Origin: Burhinus oedicnemus
Taxonomy: Eukaryota > Chordata > Aves > Charadriiformes > Burhinidae
Length of the DNA: 64,000 bases
Direction of reading: 5' to 3'
NCBI GenBank assembly: GCA_008921705.1
Contig: VFFE01007653.1
Span: 1,937,529-2,001,528 of the forward strand
This document shows, in pieces, positions 1 to 13,100 of the stretch. The translations under genes and the position numbers were made by a program. Each line of letters starts with the position of its first letter. Within the stretch, counting starts at the first letter, position 1. The notes under the pieces are model-generated. The model worked only from the letters and a program-made list of their open reading frames with translations. It was not told the origin of the DNA and did not search any database.

Positions 1-450
1 GGCCAGGTCTGACTGGGAGACGTGGGAGCAGGACGACAGCCCTGCGCAATCGTTCGCCAATCCTTCGCCGATCCCTCGCCTTCCCCCCCCACCCCCCCCG
101 CCCCCGTCCGGCTGCAGTCTTCCCGGCGGCCGTGAGCAGTCCTCCTCGAGCGGGGCCGGACAGTGAGGGGGGCGCGGGCGCCGCCGCCCGCTCCCCGCAG
201 CGCCGCCTCGCCTCCCCTCGGCGGGCGCTGACGGAGCTGGCCCGGCGGTGGGGCTTAAAATACAATATGGCCTCCCCCGTCGCCTGGCCGCTGGGGCCTC
301 CTCGGTATGGGGGCCTGAGGGGCTGTCGAGGCCCTTTTCTTGCCGGTACGCCTAGCAGCAGCTGCTGGGGGTGCCCCATCCGCAGCCCTTCCCATGGCCT
401 GGTGCGGTTGTGCTGACCCGCCGGAGGGGCGCGGAGGGTCAGACTGAAGA
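1..450 (+). promoter_or_regulatory. IL6ST: CpG-island promoter and probable non-coding first exon of IL6ST
   Basis: This stretch is very GC- and CpG-rich, with C-runs near 85-105 and many CG dinucleotides to about 450, after which the sequence becomes AT-rich. It lies 6.6 kb upstream of the IL6ST start codon on the same strand. In mammals IL6ST also begins with a non-coding CpG-island exon and a long first intron. A possible splice donor (GCC followed by GTGAGC) begins at 132, so an untranslated first exon could end near 131. The transcription start cannot be read and may lie before position 1. Open frames here are typical of GC-rich DNA and are not called. Confidence 0.6.
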
Positions 451-3400
451 TTATCCGGGTTTTTCTCTGGTGCGGTGGTTGTTAATGCCGACAGTCTTAA
501 TTAATAAAGGTGCTGCGACCCTCCCGGGACTCGTGTCTTTGGGGCTTTTTCAGCGCTCTTACAAACTTGGCCGTATTATCGGTAGGCGTTTTCTTGTTGA
601 AAAGCGTTGCGTTTTGTTGCCTTCACCACAAGTGGCCGGTTCTTGTTGCCTGTAGACCAAGAGGCGGAACACTGCCGGCCTTGAAAGAAAGGCACGCTCT
701 GTTTTACACCTGGTCCAGCTACCGGAGGGGTTGATTCCCTGAGGAATGAGGGAGGAGCGGGTACAGTGAGTAGCCGGGGTCGTCTGCTACCTTCACTGTG
801 CTCCTGAGCTCCAGCCATCCTTGCACTGGGTCACTGATGCTCTTCGTAAAGCAGAAGGGTGTCATTATTTTCATCTTGCAGATGATGAAACTGAGGCACA
901 AAGGAAAGCGGTCTGCCAAGTGTGCTGGCAGTGCAGAGGAGAATAAATCCCAGTCTCGTTTTTCATCCTTGTTTTAGACTGACTAGGTGACTGCCAGCTG
1001 GTGGCTGCTTATTAGTTCTGAGGCATTTCTGAAGGAGAAACCTGGCAATAGAATTACGTGTGGGTTATAATTTTGTCATTAGTCATCTGCGCTGTCACTG
1101 GTAAGGGAGGAAGAAAGGGGTCCACAACCTGAAGAGGTCAGATACTTATGGGCTTTTCTCTTTCACCTCCTTTTCCTTATAGAACATAAAATGTATACTT
1201 CTCTCCCTAAATACTGTTACTTTCAGAGGAACAATGATATGTAAAGGATAGTTGTAAGCAATAACCTCTGAACATAACAAACTTTTAATCTGTATGTTGG
1301 TATATCACAATAGGAAAGTAGGAGAGGATGATGAAAATTTGAGATTGCTTCCCAGAAGTTAAGCATTAAAAATGAGTATTTGGATCTTGTTTACATGTCT
1401 AGAAATGTGTTCTCTTCAAGTAAAGCCTATATATCCTTGAGGGGGGGGGGAAGATGTATGCAAATCTAAGTCTGTACACAAAATGGAGATATAGTGTCTC
1501 CCGTGCTGCTTCTCTGGAGGATTAACACTAGTGCAGTTGTATGAAAATAAATAAACCTCTTGGCCAGTTCTTTTAAAAAGATTCTTATATTAACAAGAAC
1601 TGTCTAAATTAGAGAACCAGCCTTGGTGATTGTCAGTCTTGAAGGTGTGACTTCAAGATGAGAATATGGAGTGCTAAGACATTATTTTGTATAAATTCAT
1701 TTGCTTTTTAGACTACAGCTACTTGCTAGCTGAAAAAAAAAAAAATCCATATTTCAAAGAATGATCTGTAATTTAAGAAGGTACCAGAAAGGAGAACTTA
1801 ATTTTTGCAATCAAATATTTGGTGCCTCTAATGAGGTATTTCAGTCACTTTAATCCATGCCCCTTTTGTTTGGATTTTTTATTCTGAGTGCTATACTAAA
1901 AGCCCAGGGGTAGGGAGAAGCCTCCTTCAAGAGGCAAAGGAATGAGTAATGTGGATAACCTATACACAAACGATATCTCTATCCCATTCACCAAATAGGT
2001 ATTGTAAATATGAAAATGAATCTCAGAATATTCTGAGTGTTAATTTAAGATTTTCAAGTGATTATCTTAAAGGTGTTTGGGGTTTCCAAGAAGGAAGTAA
2101 GCTTGGAGGAAGGAAGGAAGCTTGCAGATTAAATACTCCTAATTAGAAAGCAGTTACAGCTTGAGTAATCAAAATTCCTTGAGGATAGTTGCAGCTTTTA
2201 GATGAGCTTTAAGTACTACCTGACTTGTTTTAAAACCTCAAGCAGTAGCTGCTATGTGCGCTTTTATTTACTGGTTCCTTGCTCTGTTTGCCTGAGCTAT
2301 GTGGATTCTTAGTAAGAGATTACCACTTGAGGCTCTAAGATTAGCTCCTCATTTTTTTGAGGAATTTCTGGAAATCCATTTGCCAGCAAACTTTAGACTT
2401 TTGTGATTGGTGTGATGATGAGCCTTAATAGACCTAACACCTTTCTTTGGTGGTTGTGGTGTTATCTATACTTCCTGACTTCTGCAAGCTGGCTTTGCTG
2501 GCAAGAACATGTTATTTTGGCTATAGTTTCTTAAACTGAAATTGTCATTTGTAGGTCACTTGGACAGTAATTGTCACCTCTCTGAAATGGAGAGGTGGTG
2601 ACTCATCATATGATGTATACCTGTATTCATTTTGGGGTAGTTTTCATGATTTATGAAATAAGATTAATTTGTAAGACTTCTCTCTGTTGCTCAGAATAAG
2701 TAATGATATCCATTTTGCATGAATGCCTGATATTTCTTCAAAAACTGTTACTCACAGGTTAGTCATAAAACTCCATGCTGTTACTACTTTATGCATATAA
2801 AGCTTGACTTCAGGGTTGTTACTAGCTTTTCATAGGATACTGCCTGAAGGATCACTTTAAAGTTCAGGCATAAAGACTTAGTGCTTTTCTCTCAACATGG
2901 TAGCAGGATGTGAAGAATAATTGAAGCCCCATATGACTTAGAGATTGAATGGGGTGGTCTCGTGGCATATGAGTTTCATATGTCTGTGGTTACTGAAGTA
3001 ATCACAGCATTTTAACAGTGTTTTTTCTTTAAGTTAACATGTTTTGTGAGTTAAGGACTGTCACCAGCAGCAGTTCTAAATTGACCATGTTGTTTTTACT
3101 GTGTAGTGTTTTGATAGTCTTTAATCCTTTGCCACTTTGGCAGACTTAGCTATGAAAGTAACCTGACAAACTTCTAACGTCAGTTTCTTTGTGAGTCCTT
3201 TTCCTCTTCACTTAGGGGTCCACAACAGCTACATAGTATGTTGGTTTGGCTTTTTCTTTTTAAAAAAAAAGCTTCTGAACTGACTAGCTGCTTCAGTGTT
3301 AGTTCTGCATTGGGTTTAACTTAAATTCCTGATGCACTACAGCAGTCTGTAGAAAAGAAGACCTTGGGCTGTGCTGCATAATCACTGAAAACGTTGAGTT

Positions 3401-6400
3401 TTCTGCTGTCCAGACATGCAACTTGGTCTGCCTGAAAGTAGTTAGTGGTGAACAACTGGTGTTTAGCAGCCTTTCTTTTGAATGATGGCACTATGCTTTT
3501 AAGTTTTGGTATAGCTTATATGTAGGGTTTCTGCACCTGAGCACCTTTGTATGCTCAAATTAGAAAATATTAGTTTCCATAGAAGTATCTTCCTCACTCT
3601 AGTATGAAGTATGGCTCCTTGTTTTGTTAGTTATAAGCCACACCATTATTTTTTTTTTTAAGGCTTTCATCTAGGCAAGATGGGTGGAAGTGCTTAGTGT
3701 AACTCTGGTTCTTTCCCCTAGAACTAAATTTCAGCTAAGAAATCAGTCTTGTAGAAGCCAGACACTAATGTTTTTTTAAAAATAGCATGCATTAGAAGGG
3801 ATTGGAATAGCCTCTTTCTGGGTTTGGAGGTGTGTAGCTTCAGTCATCTTCAGACTGCATTGATCAGCAGGGGGGAAAAGTAAAATACATCAGAACAGCC
3901 TAAAAGCAGATATGTGCTGAACAGTAGCATGATTTTGACACTGTACTCACAACCACTTGTTTCCTATACTGTAGGTGGGAGAGCTTTCCACTTAACTTTC
4001 CATTGCAAGTGATGGAGCATGAGTCAGTTCTCTTGCCATTCAGGAGCTGAGTGCGGTGGAATAAGTACTATAAAATGTGGAGGGTTTCTTTGCTCCCTCA
4101 AAACAGATACTTTCCAAAGTGCAGAGTAGTAGAGATTTGGACTTCATGTGTAAATGAATCTGCTCAGGACAACTAAAATGTTGTATTCCAAATCTGGAAG
4201 ACTGTTGAATATAGAAATGGCATTTATTTAAAAAGATGAAGTAATCTTATTTTGATTCCTTAGGAAAAAATTATATTTTATAGCAAAATATGTGATAATG
4301 CTATATTATTGTTTACCTCTGTTGAGTCCGTTATTGCTTTTTTAAGTGTTGGCTTTTATGTTCCTTTAGGTGCTTCACAGTATTTTTTTTATTAACCTGA
4401 GCCATACTTAATATGACTCCATATGATTTTAACACCAGCAGTTCTTGAACAGTTTTGTGGAAATATTGTTGAAATAAATCATTACCAAAAAGGAAACCAG
4501 TAACTTTGTAATGATGTAGTACTTAGCTTAGTTGACACTGCCGTTATTCTAATACGACACCAATCATGATGCCAAATGGGAGAGAAATACTATATTGAAC
4601 ATTCTTTAAAAAACTTTCCTTTTTGCCTTTTTATATCTGCCTCAATCTTTTCAGTGTGGAAGCTGCTTCTGCTGCTGTTCTGCAGCTTTTGACAATTAGC
4701 AGGGAAGTGGAGCTGCTGCTTCTTTCTACCTAGCTTGTAGCTGGCCTCAGGGTTCTCATGAGTTTTGGATCTTCTGCAACTCAAATTGTTCAACTTAAAT
4801 AGCTTTAAATGTGTCTTGCTTAAAATAATGAATCTTGCTTAAAATAACAGATCTTAAGGTCTATCCCTAATAGAGCACTAAAAGCTTTGGGTAGCAAGCA
4901 GTATTTCTCATAAATATTAGAGTAAGTCAGGACTATAAAGTAGATTCCTATGTACTGATTTTATTCAGTGTCTGAAGACTTAAAAGTGAATACTCTTCTG
5001 AGTTTGGTTGTATTCACCATTTGAATTTATTAAAATTTGTGAAACAAATTGAGATTTAAAATGCAGAAAGGCATCAGTGGGTAGAAACCTTATTTTTCAG
5101 CTACTGGAAGACTTTACATCCATAGTAAGCAAAAATCAATTGGTTTAGTTGTCTTACTGCATGCTTGTACTGTCCTCAAACCAGGACAATATCTAAAGAT
5201 GTATTGCACTTAAAACTGTATAATGGTTTTCATATCCAGCCCAATGAGAGTACTTGAGTGTAACACAGAAAAAATGAATAGCTTTTTGATTCTCAACTCC
5301 ATACAACGACAGTCTGATTATAAATAAGTCTTGTTATTTAGTTTAAAAACCCCCAACCTCTAGTGACAAATATAAAAGCTTGTTAACGTAACTGTCAGTT
5401 CTTCTAATCAGCAATATTTCTAGTATAAAATTTCTGTATAGGAAACTTTGGTGGGGTTTGAGTAATGAACTCACAAGTATAGATGCAAATGAAGATACTG
5501 CTGAGTGATTGTGATGGCTATTATTTTAGTCCTAACTGAAACACATCTATGTTGGTGAGCCCTACAAAGACTCTACTGTAACGGTTTGAGTTTGGCTTTT
5601 GTTTAGTTGTTGGCTTCTAATTCTTGTGAACAAAAATTCTCTTTACATTATACTGTTTGTCTTGATTTGTTTAAAAAAAAAAAGAAGTCTTAGATGTGAT
5701 GATGCCTAAGGAACGAGATTCAAGCTTGATATTGATAGATCAGTGCTAAATGTGTTGTCTGCATTAATTGATCTGTATGAAATGCCTTGTGTCTGCCTGT
5801 CATTATTGTAAGTAAACTACGTGCAATCAAATCAAAGGAGTATTTCCTGTCATAAATTGCAGTTTATTTTCCTTCAGATAATAGTAAATATAGCTTTTAA
5901 ATTTACGTTTCTAGGGAATACCATGGAATTCCTTAAAACTTCTTGGGGCTAAAGCTCAGAATAACAGTTTCTGAATAAGTTTTGTCAGGTCAATGAAAAT
6001 AAAACCTGAGAAGCAGTGTTGCAGCAGACAATCTCATCTCAAGTCTTAGTAAATCGAGACAGTCTATATTTAGTTTCTAGCTATAAGAACAGTATGAAGT
6101 CTACTTCTAGAAATCAAGTTGTGAACTAAATGCCCTATTTGACTAAGCCAATCTACCTGCTCCTGTAAAGATGCATAAATGTAACTAAAAATAATACAGC
6201 TCACATGTTTAGTAGGGAATGGTCACTTGCTTTTAGTAACTTAGGGCTTCTTTATAACTACAGGTTGAGAAATCCAGAAAAGACTGTGGCTTCAAAACAG
6301 TGGGAGTGGAAGTTACTCTGTGAATGCTTCAGTTTCTCTAAACTGTTTTGCAGAATTGTCAAAACAGAGAACAAGTAACCCCTGCTGCAATACAGAAATA

Positions 6401-7032
6401 AAGAACATAAGATGTTAAAAAAACTTTCCAGGTTTTGAAGAATTACAAACTCCCTTGTAAGGTTTTGAAAAATTAGTTAATGCTTTTTCTATAGTAGTCA
6501 ACAGTTCTTGATATGGAAGCATTGCACTTCGTATTTCTTAAATGTCACTCGTGAATGAGATACGTGGTTTTGTGGTGAGTTGATCTGAACCTTGCGTAAA
6601 GCATTTCTATCAGTGCCTTTGAAAGCTAGGTAAGTATGGTAATCATAATCAAATTCATAGGGTTCTTTTTTTAAAACCTGAGCCACAGTGTTACACGCTC
6701 TATTCTAACTGAACCTCCAACAGAAGTACCAATGAAATTTGTTTCTATATATGACATGAAACCTGTAGCTGATGCATTTCTTAAATTTGTAACTAAAGAG
6801 GCTGTAAACTGCATCTGTTTTCTTAAGTAGACATTAGATTTTTGTTATAGCAGTAAGTAAAATAGAAACAATATGCCCATTCCTTCTCTAGCGTGTGAAG
6901 ATACTAACTGTTTCAGGAAAGTAAATGCGCATACCTAAGAAATTGTCATAGATCAAATACAAATCTGAATTTAATAGTGACTTAAAATGAAAGTAATAGT
7001 TTAAATTAAAAAAAAATCTTTCTCTGTTACAG
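451..7032 (+). other. IL6ST: Long first intron of IL6ST (non-coding)
   Basis: This is AT-rich sequence between the CpG island and the first coding exon. Stop codons are frequent in all frames and only short chance frames occur. There are several homopolymer runs, such as G at 1441-1450 and A runs near 1733, 3262 and 5670. I recognised no repeat family, RNA gene or alternative exon. It ends in an acceptor AG at 7031-7032. Confidence 0.6.
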
Positions 7033-7046
7033 GAATTCTGTGCAGC

Positions 7047-7113
7047 ATGTTTTCTGGGTGGAACTGGGTGGTCCATGGCTTATATGTACTCTTGAATATT
7101 TGTTCTCTTGAAG
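7047..7113 (+). CDS. IL6ST: IL6ST coding exon 1: start codon and signal peptide
   Basis: The exon begins at 7033 after the acceptor AG, with 14 nt of 5' UTR before the ATG at 7047. Residues 1-22 form a short N-terminal stretch with a hydrophobic core (GLYVLLNIC), as expected of a signal peptide. The donor is AAG/GTAAGA, and one nucleotide of codon 23 stays in this exon. A second in-frame ATG is absent, which fixes the start. Confidence 0.9.
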
Positions 7114-10100
7114 GTAAGACTTCTGCGTCTCAAACACAAAAGACTTGTAGAACTTCTTTAATTGGATGCTTGAAGAACATACTTGCTTTTTGTCTAGATA
7201 CTTGTGGGGTGGGGACAGGATAGAGAGACCTAGTCTGTGGTCTTAATACTGTGGTAAAATAATGCATGTTAAACCAGTACTCGCTTCTGCTTCTATTCGT
7301 TGTTCATCTGTGTATAGAGATAGTGAAGAGTGACTTTGGTCAGTGAAAGGTTGCTTTGGTTCCACTGACATCACTGGAGCTGGTCATTGTAGCAAACTGA
7401 AGTTTAATTTCCCATATGCCAAATGGTATCTAAATGAAACCACTAAACATTGTTAAAGCAATAACCTACCAGTGAACTACTGTAGTAGGCTCTATGATCA
7501 AGTTAGAGGTGTGGGCCATTGCTATTGTGTAGTAAATTATCATCCGTAAGGTGTTTAGTATGGCTATGGATTCAAGGCAGTATTTCAGTCATCTGTTTCA
7601 TCTTTAAAATTTGAGACCTTTCTCTTTGTGCTACTACTATAGCAGTAGTCACAATTTTATTGTTATGTGGAAGTTCCTTTGTAGAAAGAGTACTATCAAA
7701 TGTGCAGAGTTCATTATAATTCTCAAATATGCTTATAGTATACACACTGAAGCTTTTGAAATGGATAACTCAAGTATTTAACTGTTCGCATGCAATTCTT
7801 GTAAAACTAGCCTACCACAACGAAGGTGCACAGGTTATCTGAATTTTTTGTTGTTAACTTTCTCAACAGAAAATACCCTTTTAACTGCAAGAGTAACCTC
7901 AAGTATATTACCTTCCTTCTTCAAAACATACGAAACATTCAAGCCTTGACTCTCTCCTTTCTCTAAAGGCCCCTGTTTATTAATAGACCTTTTCTTGCTT
8001 TGTAAAACACTTTTGCAAGGCCTGGGGAACACTGCACTGGTTTTGCCCCTTAAATCTGCTTGATGGTCCACTAACACATTCCAGTTAACTGTCAAGTAAC
8101 TAATTCATTTCTTGCTTAGACATCTGTAGTATTTTTAACATTACACTGATGTTGGATCAGCAGTATTAATTATGGAATGCTCTGTAGTTTTTAATAAAGG
8201 TGCAATTTTTATATTTTTTTTTTAGTTTCAGGTGGACTTGTACAGTCATGTGGTCACATCATCCCAGAGTCTCCTGTATTGGCCCTTGGTTCCAATTTCA
8301 CAGCATTATGCATTTTGAATGAGAGTTGTCTTGACTTTGGCAATATCTATGCTAATCAAATTATCTGGAAAATTAAAAATAGAGTGGTACCTAAAGAACA
8401 GTATCGTGAAATAAACAGAACAGTTTCCAGTGTCACATTTAATGACACTTCTTCACTAGCTACTCCTCTGACATGCAACATTTTAGCAGATGGACAGATT
8501 GAGCAGAACATTTATGGAATTGCAGTTACAATAGGCTGTAAGTACCATTTTTCTTGTCTTATATTCTGGTCTTAAGAAAATTGCCCCTGAGAAACAGGGA
8601 AGAGAATGCAAACAATAGGAAGTGTGCCCATTTTGAGACACTTACCTCCATTCCCTCAGTTCCCAGATAGTTGTATAAAAACATTGTCAAATTACATGCC
8701 ATCAGAGTTGGTAAATAAGCACACAATAGTTTTATAAAAAACAGAAAATAATCTGGAGTATTTCAGTGTTGAAATAGGAAGAAAACAGAACGTCAGAAAA
8801 ACATTGAAGCAAGAAGATTTAAATGACAGAAAGAAGATGTGAATTTATCTGAAATAGGTCCTGGGAAACAAACTACCTTTTCCTTACTTCTTGATTTTGT
8901 TTCAGTGTTCAAGGAAATACAATAAGGTCATATGTCCTGCTTTGATAATAACACGATGAAATTAATGTTTTCTTCATTAATGGACTGAGAAATATTTAGT
9001 CCATCTGTATCATAAAGCTAACCTAAGCCGTATTAAGGGTGGAACATACTATTTGGATTACTCTACCGCTATACATAAGAAAATACTTTTAACTAATTAT
9101 AAACTTTCCTTTTTCAAGCATGATAGCACTTGCGTAGTTCTGAGCAAGTGCTCTTTGAGACGAGACTGAGGTCTTGAGAAAGTAACATGAATAACATATA
9201 TTACTACTTAATTAGTTGGTGGACTGTTTATAAGTGCTCAAGTACGAATGGCTCATTAATTATGTTGCCTCCTAGTGCTGGCAAAAGGTATTGCAGTTGT
9301 TGCATAGTCTGTACAAGAGGCTGGCTTGAGTTCACAATTTAAACTAATGTGGTTCTAGCAAGAGTTATAAAATGCTTTCACAGAAAAACAATATTTTGTA
9401 TTTCAACTTCTGAGAAGTAAATATCTTACCAGAAAAGATGTGACAGGAAAAATATATGGAAAGGCGAGGACAGATACAGTACCCTAAGATGGTAAACTGA
9501 ATGACAGTACAGATAACATTCTACACTTATAATTCACATATGAATCTTAAGATGCATTTGTATTTAAAGCTACTGTATTTTCGTACTGTCAATTAAAGAA
9601 AAATTCTGTAAACAACGAGAATAACAGGCTTGAGAAGAATACAACTATTCAGAAACAAAACTATAAGGCTTATAAGGGAGTTCTGTTGAAAATAGCATTT
9701 GCTTGAAAGGAAATACGATTCTTCAAGTACATTATACTCTTGTGAATAGTGATATTCTGAAAGCTAGAAACGAACTTTGTGTGCTATGATTTAAATTTAA
9801 GAAGGAAAACAAATAGTTCAGCTGCACTCTAAAGTTTCTTACACACTACTGAAGTGTATTGATGAAGATCCCTTCTCTTTCTTGTAGATGTTCACAGCTA
9901 AAGCATCCTTCTTCCATAGCTCAGCTGGGGGAGAGTAGACCTGTCACAGTTGCTTTAGAGCTCATGTTATTGGCAAAACTGGCTGTAGTGTTCATTAACA
10001 TTATTTTCTGTGAATTAAAATATTTATATGAGAGGTGGTTGATACCAGATTTTCTTCCTCAAAGAACGAGAAATCTTCTGTGCTGTTCTTTACTATCAGG

Positions 10101-13100
10101 TGCTTGTTCTTATACAGCCTACTGTTTCTCAGAGCGGCTGGTTAAGCTTCTTGTATTCCGTTGCTGGAAGCTGTCTAGCACTTTCTGCCCCCTCCGTTAG
10201 AAATAAATCTAAATACTTCTAATGTTCACTGACATTGCTCTAAGGGGACACTTAGCGTGATTCTTACTGTATTGAAATATGTATATAGATGAATTATTGC
10301 TAACTTTTTCTGTACAGTGCCCCCAGAGAAGCCCAAGAACTTAAGTTGCATTGTGCATCAGGTGTCAAAACTCACATATCCTATGACTTGTACCTGGAAC
10401 CCTGGAAGGCATACATTCCTGGACACTCACTTTAGGTTGAAATACAGGTGGTAAGTAGCACTCTATAGAATATCTAAATAATTTTGAAGAGTATTTTTAG
10501 GATAAACAGAACTTCCTTGATACTTTGGAAAGGTTCTTAACTTAAATGAAGTTTTCTGAAGCATTGCTGTCTATTTTGAGGGGAAGGGAAGAGTTAAAGA
10601 GTTCACATTTAACATAATTCTAAGTCAGACTTGAAATTTTGCTGCTGCACTTGTTTTGAGGTACCAGATATCTCATATTTTTCCATTCTTCAAATATAGG
10701 ATTAGTGTGGCTTGAGCACAATACACCTAATCATTAGCTGTCTAGACCCAAGTTACGTATTTTACATTTTTCTATGGTGACTGTTCTATCCCATTCTAAA
10801 CAAGTAGAAGATATCCCTGTTCATTGCAGGAGGGTTGTGCTAAATGACCTTTAAAGGTCTCTTCCAACCCAAACCATTCTAAGTAGAGAAACCAACATAT
10901 AGTGCCTGGACTTTGTAGAGGTATTACCTGCTCTATACTTCCCAAGAACTCAGAATGGTGTTTGTCCACAATTAATCCTAACATGAAAGCTTCAGCAAAA
11001 GTATTTCTCCTGTGAAAACAAATTAACTTCAGTATTTTTCAAACTCTTCAAATGATATCTTGTAGTTTAAAATGGAGTGAGCAGAATTGTTGCTGTGCCC
11101 TGGAGGCAGGAATGACTGCCTACAGCTTTCCATCTACCCCATTCTGCTAAAGTGTTTTGGTAACAAGTGTAGTAGAAAGTATGGACAGCTGGAAAATCTT
11201 AATGCTTTGCGAATCTCCTGATGCCCATAGAACTATCTGCTGTTACTGTAGCAGAAGATGGTGAACAGGAATGGTGTGTTGCAGCTGTAACACTGCACTC
11301 TAAAAGGGTATGCAGGTAATACTGACTACATCTTTTAGTGCATGAACACGCCTCTAGTTACTAGCCATATTGCTTTTGATTAAATGTATCAATACTTGAT
11401 CTTTAGTTTTTAAGCTTAGTCAGTTTTTTATACAACTTCATAGTTACAATACCGTGGCTTGTGCTTTTGAAGTTATGTGACTTGAAGTCAAGAGATTTTA
11501 TTCACATTTTTGTTCCAACGCAGTCATGCATTTGTGGCTGAACAAGCTGTTCGAGTCTCTTCGCCTTTTCTTCCCACCCCTCTGCTTACAAAGATAGTGG
11601 CAGAGGGGAAGCATACGAGCTAAACTGATTGATCTACTTAAAAAGATTCTCTAAAGAAAACCAAACTTACTGCTTTATACCTTGTTTTTCCTTCTCTTTT
11701 ATTTAGGCCACAAGAGAACTTTCCTGACTGTGTACCAAAAGATGTAAACAACTCTTGTAAGATTCCTGATGTTCAGTTCTTTGTTAACCTGGAGGTCTGG
11801 GTAGAAGCAGCAAATGCTCTTGGGAAGGCTGAATCTGATCCTCTTGTTCTTGATCCCATTGAGATTGGTAACTATATGCCTCTTAATAAAGCTTTAGTAG
11901 TACATAACTGCTGCTTCTGTCTATATTGCTGAATTGGTATATTAATGTTCCTTCACTATAAAAATTAATACTGCCAAAATATTGTTGGCTGGAACTTGAA
12001 CTGTACTGGACAAAGGTAGGGAAGGTGAGAAATTTGATCACAGTTCAGATAGCAAGTTCTTGTTGAGTAGTCTGCATTAGAAACTAGTGTGAAGTAGCAG
12101 CCATTTGAGCTTGTGAAAGGCTTTCAGGTAGTGTTACAGCATAGTGTGCCAACTGCTGGAGGCATGATAGAATACAGCTGTAGAGTTGACTCTTAACTCC
12201 TTCTCTTCTAGTTAAACCTCTGCCTCCACACAACTTATCAGTCAACTCAGGAATACTGCCTACTGTTCTGAAGCTTACCTGGGAGAATCGGATTTCAGAA
12301 GCTGTGATGAAGCTGAAATTCAATATTCGCTATAGGACCGTTGGTGACACAAATTGGATGCAGGTAATATTACAAATGTCCCTTGCCGCTCTTCTGCTGT
12401 AACCCAGCTATTTGTCAAACTGCAGAAGAATTTCCTTCACTGCAGCAGTTCAGAGGATTGACTTTACTATCCTTAGGCCTTATGTGGCCTCCCAAGGTAG
12501 TTTATCTGGCCTGTCCATGGAGGCTGTGATCTAGAGATTTTTAGCACAATCTGGAGTACAGTGGACTTCTCTGCTGTCTTCCTCATCATGTTGCACTATG
12601 TTTACTCTGTACGTTGTAACATCTAGAACATTGAGCTTCCATCTTCCCACTCGCATGCAGAGCTACTGATCTAAATGTCATTTAAAGCTTGGGCAAACAC
12701 TGTACAGTGCTGGTATGCTTTTTTGAACTTGCTGTATTTGCACTTGGGTCACAACAACTGCATGCAATGCTACAAGCTTGGGGAAGAGTGGCTGGAAAGC
12801 TGCCTGGCAGAAAAGGACCATAGAGGTGTTGGTCAACAGCCAGCTGAATATGAGCCGGCAGTGTGGCCAAGAAGGCCAATAGCATCCTGGCTTGTGTCAG
12901 AAATAGTGTGGCCAGCAGGACTAGGGAAGTGTTCATACCCCTGTACTTGGCACTCATGAAGCTGCATCTTGAATACTGTGTTTGGTTTTGGGCCCCTCAC
13001 TACAAGAAAGACGTTGAGGTGCTGGAGCATGTCCAGAGAAGGGCAACAAAGCTGATGAGGGGTCTACAGCACAAGTCTTATGAGGAGCAGCTGAGGGAAC

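Noticed and set aside
9859..10200. 113-codon frame in the intron before the D2 exon
   Set aside because: No recognisable domain, no splice signals that would join it to IL6ST in phase, AT-rich context.
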